Shown: piece by piece, positions 20,954 through 30,256 of the stretch
Layout of the letters: every line of letters starts with the position of its first letter
Position numbering within the stretch: position 1 is the stretch's first letter
Assembly: GCA_963575745.1 (NCBI GenBank)
Contig: CAUYUJ010004539.1
Coordinates: 32,501 to 69,031, forward strand
Length of the DNA: 36,531 nt
Source of the DNA: Prorocentrum cordatum
Taxonomy: Eukaryota; Sar; Dinophyceae; Prorocentrales; Prorocentraceae
Direction: 5' to 3'
Program-made: the position numbers and the translations under genes
Notes under the pieces: generated by a model
Told to the model about the DNA's origin: nothing
The model's database searches: none
Seen by the model: only the letters and a program-made list of their open reading frames with translations

Positions 20954-22927
20954 TAATCCACCTGCCAGGGCACCTGTTTCACGCCGTACTTCATGAGGTA
21001 CTGGGCCACCATGGGGCGCTCAGGCGCTGTGCTTCTGCGCCTCCTTGAGCATCCCCGCGATGGCCCTCGCCGCCGAGCTCGCATCCTTCTGGATGCTGAT
21101 GGCCTCGTCCTGCGCGATCGTCAACGCCACGCCGCTGTGCACGCGCTTCTGCGCCACCGCCTTCATGACTGCCACAGACTTCCTCGCCGCCTTCGCGTTC
21201 TTCACAACCCATGACGGCACCTTGTCCGCCTTCTCATGCTCGAGGTACCCGTCCAGCTCTGTCTCGAGCCTCGTTGCGGTGCCGATCCACTTCAGCGCCA
21301 GGTTTTTCTCCTGCGTCTCCTTCTTGGCCTGCTCGGCCTTCTCCCTCGCTTCCTGTCGCCTCCGCTCCTTCTCAGCGTCCTTATCCCTGCGGAGCCTTCG
21401 GGGTTGTCCGAAAATGACAACACTTCGAGCCGAGCGAAATCAATAACCCGATCCGAACCTGAAGAGTTTAACGGAAACCGAAAACGAATGCGAAGCCCAG
21501 GCGACACCCCTGCGTTGAACCCCCAAACGGCCTGCTCTTGCTCCTGTCCTTGCTCTTGCCGCGGCTCTTGCTCCTGCCCTAGCGGCGGCTCTTGCTCCTG
21601 TCGCGGTCGCCGCGCGAGCGGCTCCTGCTGCGGTTGGTGTCGCGACGTCTGTCGCGGCGTCTGCTCCTGCTGTCGCGCCTGCCCCTGCTGTCGCGCCTGC
21701 TCCTGCTGCGCCCCCTCCTCCTGCGGCTGTCAGACCTGCGCCTGCGGCGCCGCCTGGATCTGGACATGTCGCCCTCGTCGCTTCTGTCGCCCTTGTCGCC
21801 GCCGTGCTCTGCGACGCCCGTCGAGGCCGCTGCCCGCGGGCCGCTCTGCTTCGCCTGCGTCCTCTTGTCGGAGTACAGCTCGTTGCGCACTGCGGCCTCC
21901 GCTGTCTCGCTCCAGGCCGCCTCCAATTGCGGCCTGTACGTCCTCTTATCCTGCACATTATCTTCGATCCTTTCCTCTTATCAGGGATCCACCTCTCATC
22001 CTGCACATTATCTTCGATCTTTTTCGCGTCGAAGCCGTCGTGCGCCCACTTCCTCAGCGGAAGGCACTCGCCACCCTTGCGGACGCGCCCCTCCTCCATC
22101 CGTTGGACAGTGATTGAGCTGACCACGAAGGCTTCAATGCGATCGAGGTTCGACAGCCCAGGATCTTCTGCCAGATCCTTGTAGAACTGCTGCTTGAACT
22201 CACTCTTCATTTTAGCGAAACACATTGGCGGCCACTGCCCGAACCTCCGAGAAAGGCGCACCCCGTTCGTGTTGCACGCGTCGCACTGGTAAGTCGACTG
22301 ACCCTTCGCTCTGATCCTGTAGTTGCACTCCTTTGCCGTGCGACAGCAGCGGTTGCAACGCACGATGCTATCCCCGATGCCATGCACATCCATGAACTCC
22401 CCTACCTGGGGAGCCCCTGCTGGCGGATCGCCCTGAGCTGCCTCCTCCTCCTCCGCCTGCGGCGCTGCCGCCTCGGGCGAGCGCTCTTCATTCGTATGTG
22501 CAGCATCGGGCGAGTGCCTCTCAACCTTGGCTACCACGCCCTGCGGTGGAGCCACTTCCTCCTCAAGCTCACGCTTGGCACTCTCAAGCTCATCCTGTTT
22601 GACGCCGAGCTCGGAACCAATCTCGTCGCCGCGCTCCTCGGAGCCCGATGCCGCCTCTGACGCTGCGTCGCCCGGCTCTGGTGGCAAAGCCGCTGCGCCC
22701 TGAGGAGGCAGTTCCTCGGCGGGAGCTGCGGCTGACGCAGCTTCGCGAGCCGTCCTCCTCAACGCTGCGGGGTGCATACCTTTGCCCTTGCCGTTGCTTT
22801 TCCCGCGCGCCTTCGGCGGCCCTGCATCGGTCAATGCGAGCGGCGGCACAAGCTGTCCAGCCAGTGTCATCTGCGTCCCCGATGGCTCAGCTTTCCCACG
22901 GGGCTTCGCCGCGGGCGCCTTGGTCAT
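20954..22927 (-). pseudogene. Gene 4: zinc-ribbon-like, RS-rich protein of a dispersed dinoflagellate family; frame broken
   Basis: ATG 22927 opens MTKAPAAKPRGKAEPSG. Residues 1-185 are Ala/Glu/Pro-rich. A Cys cluster follows (C191, C194, C195, C201, C215, C218; CNRCCRTAKEC then YQCDACNTNG), then RLSRRFGQWPP and LPLRKWAHDGFDAKKIED (289-306). I recognise this order from a dispersed dinoflagellate family of unknown function; the Cys cluster suggests zinc binding. A 50-bp direct duplication at 21944-22043 shifts the frame unless removed or spliced. An Arg/Ser-rich region follows and is cut by a TAG at 21579-21581, after which RS residues continue for 12 codons. After a probable intron (acceptor CCGCAG near 21389) comes a coiled-coil exon (DKDAEKERRRQEAREKAEQ, ALKWIGTATRLETELDGYL). 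An extra base near 21022 separates it from the tail QYLMKYGVKQVPWQVD and the stop at 20954. RS domains usually mean RNA or protein interaction in the nucleus. Confidence 0.65.
21944..22043. repeat. 50-bp direct duplication inside gene 4
   Basis: CTGCACATTATCTTCGATC occurs at 21951 and again at 22001, with similar flanking bases. The 50-base offset breaks the reading frame (50 = 3x16+2). Removing one copy joins KKIEDNVQD directly to KRTYRPQLEAA in frame. The same region could instead be a ~56-base intron with GTGCAG at both edges. Confidence 0.8.
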
Positions 22928-23372
22928 CACTCCCTTGTTTTTTCGGCCTGGCTGCTCCGAACATCAGTGCCAGAGAATGCTGCCGGTGATCTTCAGCGGG
23001 CGGCATCCCCGCCATGGCGGCGCGGCCGCCTTGACGCGCGAGAAGCCGCGCGGCGCGCGCGGCCGCGTGCTGTCGAGAGAACTGCCGCCAAGATGAGATG
23101 GACGCGAAGCGATGACGAAGTAAACGCGCGGTAAGTGAGGCGGGATAGCCGCCAGCGGACTAGCCGCTCCAAAGGTGGAGGGAGGGGTGGAGGGAGGTAT
23201 GAAGGGGGCGGCATATCCGCCAGCGGACTCGCCGCTTGAGAGGGCGCAGGGGTGCGGCGAGGGAGGCGGATTGGCCGCCAGCGGACTAGCCGCTCGAAGC
23301 GTGGCGGACGCACGAGGTGATACGGATTCTGAAATGAATTGCGCGTAGCATGACAAACACACAAAACTGACA
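22928..23372. other. Spacer 5' of gene 4 with composite GGCGG/AGCGG palindromes
   Basis: Contains GGCGGCATCCCCGCC (22999-23013) and GGCGGCGCGGCCGCC (23016-23030). Three composite units follow, in which GGCGG-N5-CCGCC is directly followed by AGCGGACT(A/C)GCCGCT: 23139-23168, 23217-23246 and 23265-23294. The same composite form occurs once more at 16982-17011. No ORF here is supported. Confidence 0.7.
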
Positions 23373-23521
23373 TCATGTTATCATATGCTAGCATATGTTA
23401 TCAGGCGTGTGATAACACCATGATATCACCTGATAACACATGATAGCATGTTATCATGTGTTATCAGGTGATATCATGTGTTATCAGGCGCGTGATAACA
23501 TCTGATAACATATGATAACAT
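23373..23521. repeat. TGATAACA/TGTTATCA palindrome cluster with 56-bp near-perfect palindrome
   Basis: Ten or so copies of TGATAACA or its complement TGTTATCA lie in 150 bp. Positions 23421-23476 form a palindrome in which 27 of 28 base pairs match, running TGATATCACCTGATAACACA to its mirror image. CATATGCTAGCATATG near 23382-23399 is another perfect 16-base palindrome. The cluster sits about 160 bp from the midpoint of the candidate element and is AT-rich against a GC-rich background. Possible roles are an origin, a protein-binding array or a fragile cruciform site; none is shown. Confidence 0.8.
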
Positions 23522-23652
23522 CCAACGTTTTTTTTTTTTACACAAGCATGGCGGTGGCGTAGCGGCACGTCCGCCGAGTTAGTTAAGCGGAGCAGCAGGG
23601 GCGGAGCGGCGCCCTGCGCTACCGACCGCGGAAGGCGCCGCGTGCTTCAAAC

Positions 23653-23760
23653 CGCTGCCTGAGCGGCAGCGAAGAGACGGGCGAGCGCGGAAGCGAGGCG
23701 CGCTGCCTGAGCGGCAGCGAAGAGACGGGCGAGCGCGCGCGAACGGGGCGCGCGGCCTGA
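23653..23760. repeat. 48-bp tandem repeat with hairpin
   Basis: CGCTGCCTGAGCGGCAGCG followed by AAGAGACGGGCGAGCGCG occurs at 23653 and 23701, and a partial third copy starts at 23749. The start of each full unit is a hairpin (arms CGCTGCC and GGCAGCG). Confidence 0.8.
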
Positions 23761-24159
23761 GCGTCATCATATGCAAGGCGAGGGGGGGGGGGGGGCGGAC
23801 ATGGCGATGCAGCACATCCGAAAAAAATAGCCGCGCTCATTCTTATGCGGATGCAGTTTTCTCCAACCCTTTTGCCAAATCCCACCCAACCGCCCACCTA
23901 TCTTATCCGCCAAAATTCCCTCACCTTCCTCCCGCTCCGTTCGTCCACTCGCCCCCATATCGCCTTGCATTGGGGGGCGGCTACTCGGCCGCCTGCGCGG
24001 CCAAAACTCACCTCGGCGCGGCGGCCATCACGAATTGAGTGCGGATGGAGTCTGCGTGGGGATGTCCTAATTTGTTCGGCCCAGGGGCGTGGATTAAAAT
24101 TACGTTGGAGGAGCGGGAGGGGGGCGTGCAGGGCCGGCGCGTCGCGCCGCCTGCGCGAA
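23761..24159. other. Spacer, nothing recognised
   Basis: Mixed sequence with no convincing frame on either strand. It leads on its right side into the A-rich tract. Confidence 0.4.
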
Positions 24160-24493
24160 TGAAAAAAAGAAGAAAAAGGAAAGAAGAAAGAAAAACAAAA
24201 AAAAAAATAAACTAAAAAAAAGAAAGAAAAAAAAAAACGGAACAAAAAAAAAAGAAGAAAAAAAAGAAAAAAAACAAAAAAAGAAAAGAAAAAAAACCAA
24301 AAAAAAAAAAAGAAAAAAAAAAAAAAAGCAAAAAAATGGAAAAAAAAACAAAAAGAAAAAAAAAAGGAAAAAAAAAAAAAAAAAAAAAAAAAAACAAAGA
24401 AAAAAAAAAAAAAAAAAAGAAAAAAAGACAAAAGAAAAAAACAAAAAAACAAAAAAATTGAAAAAAATAATAAAAGAAACAAAAAAAAAAACA
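24160..24493 (+). repeat. 330-bp A-rich tract
   Basis: Roughly four fifths or more A on the plus strand, broken by G and fewer C, with runs of up to about 20 A. It lies 65 bp past the stop codon of the minus-strand gene 3, so in that gene's orientation it is poly(T), not a poly(A) tail. It could be the tail of a plus-strand retroposon or a simple-sequence expansion. Minus-strand frames read as poly-Phe. Confidence 0.85.
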
Positions 24494-24557
24494 AGCTACT
24501 GATGATGAGGCGACATCCGTGCTGCCAGCCGCGCACCTGCGCCGCACGAGGAGGTCG

Positions 24558-25201
24558 CTACGAGGTCGCGTTGCGCACCAGCCAGCTCGCGAGCACGTCC
24601 TCGCACTCGGCGATGCATTGCTCCTCTCGGCGGAAAGCGTTCGCCGCGCGCTCCGCTATCTGGGCGCGCATCTGCGTCGCAGTACGCGCGCGGCGCAACG
24701 AGTCGAGCACAGCCTGGCACTGGGTGCCGTTGAGCACCACGATGCAATCGGGCGACATATGTCTGGCCAACGCCGTGGACATCCTCATGCCCGCCGTGGC
24801 CGCGGACGAAGCGGCGCCTGACGATCCGCTGCCCTCCGAGAACGCGCCCTTCAGCTGGTGCGAGCGCTCCACGCGGGATTGTGGAGGGATTGGCGACAGC
24901 TCGACCTTCGGCGCCCCCTTGCGCCTTTTGGCGGAGCCCCAGTTGGCCTTCTCCTCCTCCCATTGGCGCCACTCCGCGAGGTCGACTTCCCAAGTGTTGG
25001 GAACGACTGCGAGAGCAGCTGCCTCCACGTCGTCCTCGCCCAAGTCGTGGCACGGCGACACGCGAAGGTGGTTCGCGAGCTTGCCCCTGGCCGCCTCCTC
25101 TGTCTCTCCCTGGAACCACTTGCCGCCCCTTTTTTGCAGACGCTGCTCTGTGGGCACTTGAAGCCGAACATGATGGACTTCTCGCCCTGCTGGCCTGCCA
25201 T
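24558..25201 (-). CDS. Gene 3: C2H2-like zinc-finger protein of a dispersed dinoflagellate family
   Basis: ATG 25201 opens MAGQQGEKSIMFGFKCPQSS. The N-terminus has a zinc-finger pattern: C16, C22, then KLANHLRVSPCH with H45 and H52 (C-x5-C-x22-H-x6-H). Next come an acidic helix (LGEDDVEAAALAV), a WRQWEEEKANWGSAKRRKG segment, a Ser/Ala-rich linker, and a helical C-terminus (CQAVLDSLRRARTATQMRAQ, REEQCIAECEDVLASWL) ending at the TAG 24558. I remember proteins with this N-terminal finger and the HL-x4-YH spacing as frequent in dinoflagellate genomes; function unknown. Codons 24 and 25 are out of frame with each other at a six-T run (25130-25135): one added base restores the frame, so an indel error or a recent mutation is likely. 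Length when joined is about 214 residues. Confidence 0.65.
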
Positions 25202-25706
25202 GGCAGCGACGCCGCCGAGCCGCGAGCCGCGGCTAGCACAGATGCCGCTGGGCCGCGAGCCTGTGCGCGCCTAGATTCGGGCCGATACAGCGTCCCAACA
25301 ACAACAACATACCTGTGTAAGAGGCGCGGTGGCATCGCAAATATCGGGATGACAGCAGGCGGCGGCGGCGGCGGCAGCGGTTTAGCCGCCAATGGAGGGC
25401 TCAGGGCGGCGTGGCCGCCAAGGGGGGCCTCAGGGCGGTTTAGCCGCCAATGGGTGGCTCAGGGAAGGACTTGTGTTTTTTTTCCTACCGCATAGAACAA
25501 ACCCGATGCGCCGATGCTCTTATCTGAACGGCGGTTGTCCGCCAGGCGGGGAGAGGCGGCGCGTCCGCCAATGAGATAGATCGGCAACGAAGAGAGGGGA
25601 GGAGAGATGAGATGAGACGAGGCGGGGAGAGGCGGCGCGTCAGCTATCCGCGCTCGAATTACGGAAGCTATGCACCTCAGCCCGCCTGCAGGTCCACACG
25701 ATCACC
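25202..25706. other. Spacer between genes 3 and 2 with palindromic ~30-bp units
   Basis: Three ~30-bp units at 25370-25465 each hold a palindrome and end in GGCTCAGG or GCCTCAGG: AGCGGTTTAGCCGCC, GGCGGCGTGGCCGCC (25405-25419) and GGCGGTTTAGCCGCC (25434-25448). GGCGGTTGTCCGCC (25530-25543) and GGCGGCGCGTCCGCC (25555-25569) follow. A partial repeat of GAGGCGGGGAGAGGCGGCGCGTC begins near 25619. No coding frame is supported. Confidence 0.65.
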
Positions 25707-26732
25707 CTACAAGAAGACATCTGGGCGGACGGGCGGGCGCGGCTTCGCTGGCGGTGGTGCCATCTTGCTTGTCGGCTGCAGCCGACTCCTTGCCCTCGGC
25801 TGCACCATGCTGGTCTTCCCTGCTGGCGGCTGCATGGTCTTCGGCGGCGGCGGCCCCATGGCCTTCCGCGGCGGAGGCGGAGCTGGAGGGTTCATCTTGC
25901 CAGTGGCCCTCCACGGCGCCAGCTGAGGCAGCGTCTTGGGCAAGTTCGGCGCCTTGGGCTCCCGCGGCATCAGCTGAGGCCTGGGGACGTGCGCCTCGCG
26001 CACCCGCGGCGCTCATACATCTCGCGCTTTGCGCCACCTCGGTTCCCCCAGCGCTTCGCACTGGCGCGCCACGCCTGGCCCTGCCACGTCTGCGGCCCGC
26101 CCATGGCGGGGCCAGGCGGGCCGCGGTCGCGGAACTTCTTGTAATCGTCCTTCATCTGGCACTCCTTGAGCACGGCGAGCACGTTCTCCGACCGCCAGTC
26201 GATGGGATTCCCAACGGGGTCGCTCAGCCATGCTCGCAGCTGCGTCCTGAACGCCTCCACCGCGTTGGGGGGCGCCTCCACCGCCTCGGGGGGCTCCTCC
26301 ACCACAGGCGTCGCGCTCCGCATGTGCGACGCGAGCTCCTGCGCGAGAGCTGAGGGCGGGGTGGCGCGGAAAGGCCGCTGCCGCGGGTCCCGCGGCGGCG
26401 ACGTCGGCCCCCGCCTGCGCGGCGGCGTCATCGGCGCCCGCGGGCTGCACGATCGCTCTGGCTGCGCCGCCAACGTGGGCGCGCTGGCTGGCTGACTGCC
26501 GCCGGCGGAGGAAGACCGATCCCCTGCGTTGTTGCCCGCGCCCGCAAGGTCGGAGAGCAACTGCGTCGCTGGCCCGAACATCTCCGGCGCCGAATCGCCA
26601 ACACAGTTCGACCGAGAGCGGCCAGCCAGTTTCGCGCGCGATGCGCGCGTCCCTGGCGACCGCACGCGGGGCCACTTGTTTTGGCGACGCAGCTGCCTCC
26701 AACGCGTCGAACGCGCTGCCGCTGTCTGCCAT
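25707..26732 (-). CDS. Gene 2: proline-rich protein with IDWRSE segment, unknown function
   Basis: ATG 26732 opens MADSGSAFDALEAAASPKQV, with APRAVARDARIARETGWPLS next. Then come FGPATQLLSDLAGAG, a Ser/Pro/Arg-rich linker, VEAFRTQLRAWLSDPVGNPI (near 26210), DWRSENVLAVLKECQMKDDY, KKFRDRGPPGPAMGGPQTWQ and RWGNRGGAKREMYERRG. The C-terminus is Pro/Lys-rich (REPKAPNLPKTLPQL, PPAPPPPRKAMGPPPP) and stops at 25707. Two frame changes are needed: one extra base near 26603 (removal joins SVEL to VGDSAPEMFG) and one missing base near 26003. Both could be indel errors or decay. A start at ATG 26581 would avoid the first. I do not recognise a catalytic domain; the basic, proline-rich tail would suit nucleic-acid or protein binding. 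Confidence 0.55.
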
Positions 26733-27507
26733 GGCCGCGGCCGCAGTGCGAGGCGCCGAGCGCGACGCGGTGGCTGCGGCGCAGCCTCGGCGCGCGGGCC
26801 CCAGCCCCCGCGTCGGCGCGAAAGGGGGGGCCGACCCCGCGCGAGCTCGCGGGCGCCCGCGGGCCGCGGGCTTGAACCGAAATGGAATCGGACGCGGAAG
26901 CGAGACTTCGGGAGGAGGGGGAGGGGGTTGCCCATGGACCCATTGAAGTCTTGGGGCTCCTCGAGCCCTCGGGGGCCTGTCAGAAGGGCCCCGCTGGCTC
27001 TTGCGACGGGGCCTCGGGGGAGGGGGGCCGTTCGGGCAGAGCGAGGGCGGCGCTGGGCACCAGTCATATAAGTGAACCGACGTCCCTTTGAATGTGCAGG
27101 TCTTGGTTCACTTGTTTTCGTCGTTACAAGGGCGGTGGCAACGTCAATGCCTTCGCGCGCGCCCAGGCCATTCTGGGTGAACGCCTTCGCCGTTCGAGCA
27201 GTGGGCGTCTCCCCGACGGTAGTTGGCGTGGGATCCCGTGCCTGACAGCGGAGAGGGGGGCGCAGGGACGCGGCGCGGGGGCGCGGAGTGGGCCAAGTGG
27301 GGAGGGGGTGCGGCGGCATGTCCGCCTGAAGGGCGGAGGAGCGCAAAGGGGCGGGGCGGGGGCGGCATATCCGCCACGAGCTGGAAGGTGAGAAGGCTGA
27401 GCTACAAGGCCGGCATATCCGCCACGAGGCGGCATATCCGCCGCGACCTTTTTGTTCTCCCGAGGCCGCCCCGTTGGCCTGGAGAGTTGAAGAGTCGTAG
27501 CGCGAAT
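26733..27507. other. Spacer between genes 2 and 1 with GGCGG palindromes
   Basis: Palindromes GGCGGCATGTCCGCC (27312-27326), GGCGGCATATCCGCC (27361-27375), a defective copy near 27410 and GGCGGCATATCCGCC (27428-27442) lie just past the stop of gene 1. GC-rich frames across 26750-27300 are open on both strands but show no family. Confidence 0.6.
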
Positions 27508-29613
27508 TACTCGCCGCGCGCCCTGGCGGCGAGCTCCTTCTTGACCAGCTCCTCCGCCTCCGCGATGGCCCTGGCCTCGGAGCGACCGGGCGCAACGAGA
27601 CAGCAGGGGGTGGAGGGGGTGTCGAGGCAGGGGCGAAAATGAAGAGAGCGCGGAGGAGGGCGTCGAGAAGGGCGTCGGTGAGAATCTGGCCTTGTCGGCC
27701 TCGTCGCCCGCGATGCACTTCAGGCTGACGTTGCTGCCAGGGGCGCCGATCCTGCCGCTGCGGAACTGCACCTGGGGGGCGGAGCAACGATGAACAGTCG
27801 CCTGAAAGGCGGCGGGCGCGCAAACTGCGACCCCAGCGGAGCTGCTGGGAATCGCCGCGCGCGCCCGACGCCTCATCGGTGGGAGGTTCAACCCCGCTCG
27901 CCAAGTTGCGCGTGGTCTGCATCTCCCACCTCGGCTTCGCCCACTTGCGCTTCGTGTCCTTCTCAGCCGCGCCGTCCGTCTTCTTGCCCGCGGGGGGCGG
28001 CGTCTTCTCCTTAGCCACGTTGCCCGCGGCAGGCGGCGTCGTCTTATTTGCCGCGTTGTCCTTGCCAGGCGGCGTCGTCTTCTTAGCAGCATTGCCCGTG
28101 GCAGGCGTGGGGGCCTTCACCGCCTCGGCGTTTTTTTTCGTCTTGACCGCCTTCGCCCTCTTATCCATGGCCGCGACCATGGCCAGAGCCGCCTCCGTCG
28201 GGGTCTTCTTCAGAGAGCCTGCGGCGATGCCGACCTTCTCAGCCTTGGGCGGCGGCGCCACGGCGACGATGCCGAAGTCGGAGTCGGAGTCGAGCTCGAT
28301 CGGCAGCTCATGTTTCTTCTGCTTCTTCGGCGCGCGGCTCTTGCTGATCGAGGCCGTCTGGGCGGCGGCGGTGCTCAATAACGGCTGACAGTCGGCGGGT
28401 TTGCCGCCGTCGTGCGCCGCCAGCTGCTGCGTCGGCGGCGCATCCGAACTCCCCGCCGCCATCGAAAGCTGGTGGTTCGAACCTGCTCGTTCTTGCAACG
28501 GCTCCTGCGGCTGCTGCGTCTGCGAGCGGTCGATCAACTGGATGGCTGGGTTGGGCCAGCGGCCGCCGCTGCGCGAAAGCCCCAGCCGAAATCAGGCGGA
28601 TCACCGCCGAACGAAAATATCCCCCCCCCCCCTCCCCCCCTCCCCCCACGGGGGATGGGGGGGGGAATATGCCACACCACGCCCTCGATCCAGACATTCA
28701 GAAACGCGCCCCACGCCGATCCAGGAACCCACCCCTCGACCCAATACCAGGTGTCCCGCGGGGGAATGCGTTCTGTTATTCCCCGTGGAGCCGTCGGCCA
28801 GCGCCCAGAGAACGAATCAGCCGCCGCGATGGGGAGGTGCTGCTGAGGAGAGCCGCCGCCTGGGCCGTGGGATGGCTGCAGCCCGCCGCGGGCGGGCGCA
28901 GGCGCGGGCAGCGCGAGGTGGCCGCTCTTCTTCCCTGCACAGAGGTAAGTCAGCTTCGCAATCGTCACCATCCCGACGGGATTTATCTGCGGCGCCGTCG
29001 CTCCAACACCTGGCGGGAAGGCGTCGACGCACGTGATGGAGTACTGAGACTGGATCCTCCCAGGCGCGATGGGGAGAGCCTGGACGCCATCCCTGGGCGG
29101 CGGCATCGTCGCCGCGAGATTCTTGAACGAGGATTTCACTGTGACCAGATATGACTGCAACAGCTCCCTCGTGATCTCGTCCGTCTCCACGCCTGTCTGC
29201 TTGCGCACCCGCAACAAGAATGCTGCCATATTGGCGGCCGTCGGGCAGCTCGGACGCCTCAAGCCAAGCGCTCCGAGGTGCTCTGAGAACGCCGCCATCT
29301 TGGCAGCGAAGCCCGAATGCGGCGAGAGCACGAACTTCCACAACTGAGGCGTCAGAAATTCAATGAACCCCTCGTAGTTCTGGAGCTTCCCCCCCTGCAG
29401 GCTGCCCGACGACAGAGCCTGCAAGAAGTCTCCCAGCTCGGACTGCGCCCACCCCGCGCCGCCGCCCAAAGCAGCAAACTGCGCACTCTGGAGCTGCGAC
29501 CAGCGCTGGGACGCCGCCGCCTGGACGCAGGCAGGAAGGTGCTCCGTCGCGCTGCCGCGCGCTACGAACGCCGCCCGCGCCTCCTGCAGGCGGCCTCGAA
29601 GGACGCCCTCCAT
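27508..29613 (-). CDS. Gene 1: spliced gene of a dispersed dinoflagellate family, unknown function
   Basis: Exon 1 starts at ATG 29613 (MEGVLRGRLQEARAAFVARG). It encodes a mostly helical region with LQNYEGFIEFLTPQLWKFVL (residues 77-96), KMAAFSEHLGALGLRRPSCP and NMAAFLLRVRKQTG, ending near AKLTYLCAGKKSG (about 28920). An unresolved intron leads to an exon after the acceptor CATCCAG at 28538 (LIDRSQTQQPQEP). This encodes a disordered Lys/Ala/Pro stretch with about three GNAAKKTTPP-like repeats, then KRKWAKPRWEMQTTRN. After the intron at 27772-27892 comes VQFRSGRIGAPGSNVSLKCI and DEADK. After the intron at 27576-27690 comes ARAIAEAEELVKKELAARAR, GE and stop TAA at 27508. The W...R.G..G.GS...KA.A.AE..VK.E pattern is one I remember from a very common dinoflagellate family of unknown role. 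The basic linker suggests nucleic-acid binding. No frameshift is needed. Confidence 0.7.
27576..27690 (-). other. GC-AG intron of gene 1, 115 bp, bounded by GCCAG repeats
   Basis: On the minus strand, exon ...GACAAG is followed by GCCAGATTC, and the intron ends in TCCGAG before exon GCCAGGGCC. Removing it joins DEADK to ARAIAEAEELVKKEL in frame. GC donors are common in dinoflagellates. GCCAG occurs immediately after both splice junctions, the direct-repeat pattern seen at many dinoflagellate introns. The 3' part is pyrimidine-rich. Confidence 0.7.
27772..27892 (-). other. Intron of gene 1, about 121 bp
   Basis: The acceptor is CCGCCCCCCAG before GTGCAGTTCCGC (27771). The donor is ambiguous: a GT site after AGCGGG (27892) or a GC site nine bases upstream after AACTTG. 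Both join in frame with VQFRSGRIG. The GC choice gives TRNLVQFRSG, the GT choice TRNLASGVQFRSG. Confidence 0.6.
28595..28608. repeat. GGCGG palindrome inside gene 1 intron
   Basis: GGCGGATCACCGCC lies about 57 bp upstream (in gene orientation) of the acceptor at 28538, next to a long C-run/G-run hairpin at 28620-28665. It shows that these palindromes occur within a gene as well as between genes. Confidence 0.7.
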
Positions 29614-30240
29614 GGCAGCGATGCGGCGCGACCGCGCGCCGAGCGGAGCGCGCGACTCCCCGCGCGCGCACGCCGCCCGAAGCCCTCGGAGGAGGGCTCG
29701 CCAAAAACGGCTCGAGCCAATGCGCGTGCGACGAATACGCACACTCGCAATCGTAGCGACCTCCTACGCGCAGACAGCACGATGCTAATCCTCTCTCCTT
29801 CATGCCCACCCCCCCCCCCCCCCAACCCTCCTCCCTTCCTCCTCCTCTCATTCCTCCTCCTCCTCCTCTCTCCTCCTCCTCTCTCCTCCTACTCTTCCCC
29901 TCTCCTGCTCCCCCCCCCCCCCTCCTCCTCCTCCTTTCCTCCTCCTTACTCTCATCTCCGCCTCCTCTCCTCCTCTTCCCCCTCCCTCTTCCCCCTCCTC
30001 ATCCTCCTCCTCCTCCTTCTCTTCCTCCTCCTACTCTCCTCCTTGCCTAATCTTCCTCTCCCCCTCTCTGTCCCCCTCTCTCCTGGGCGAGGGGGGCGGG
30101 GGGGGGGGGGAGAGGGGGGAGGGGGCGCAGGGGGGAGAGGGCGTCGAAGGGGGATGGGGGAGGGGGCGCCGAAGGGGGTGCGCGGGGGGGAAGAAGAGAG
30201 CCATGGGGGAGGGTGAAGTGAAGGAGAAGCCAGGGAGGGG
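29614..30240. other. Spacer 5' of gene 1 with CTC-rich tract
   Basis: Positions 29800-30085 are CTC/TCC-rich pyrimidine sequence, followed abruptly by purine (G-rich) sequence from 30090. The pyrimidine and purine blocks could pair as a long imperfect hairpin. No gene is seen. Confidence 0.6.
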
Positions 30241-30256
30241 AGGGAGGAGGGGGGCG

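Noticed and set aside
21236-22117. Plus-strand Cys/Ser-rich frame opposite gene 4
   Set aside because: It is the shadow of the Arg/Ser-rich coding strand of gene 4 and has no family features of its own.
23653-23760. Repeated hairpins suggesting a CRISPR array
   Set aside because: There are only about two 48-bp tandem units with no unique spacers and no cas genes, in a eukaryotic context.
28925-28950. A strong plus-strand splice-site pattern (pyrimidines, CACAG, AGGTAAGT)
   Set aside because: It lies inside exon 1 of minus-strand gene 1 and there is no plus-strand coding sequence around it, so it is probably coincidence.
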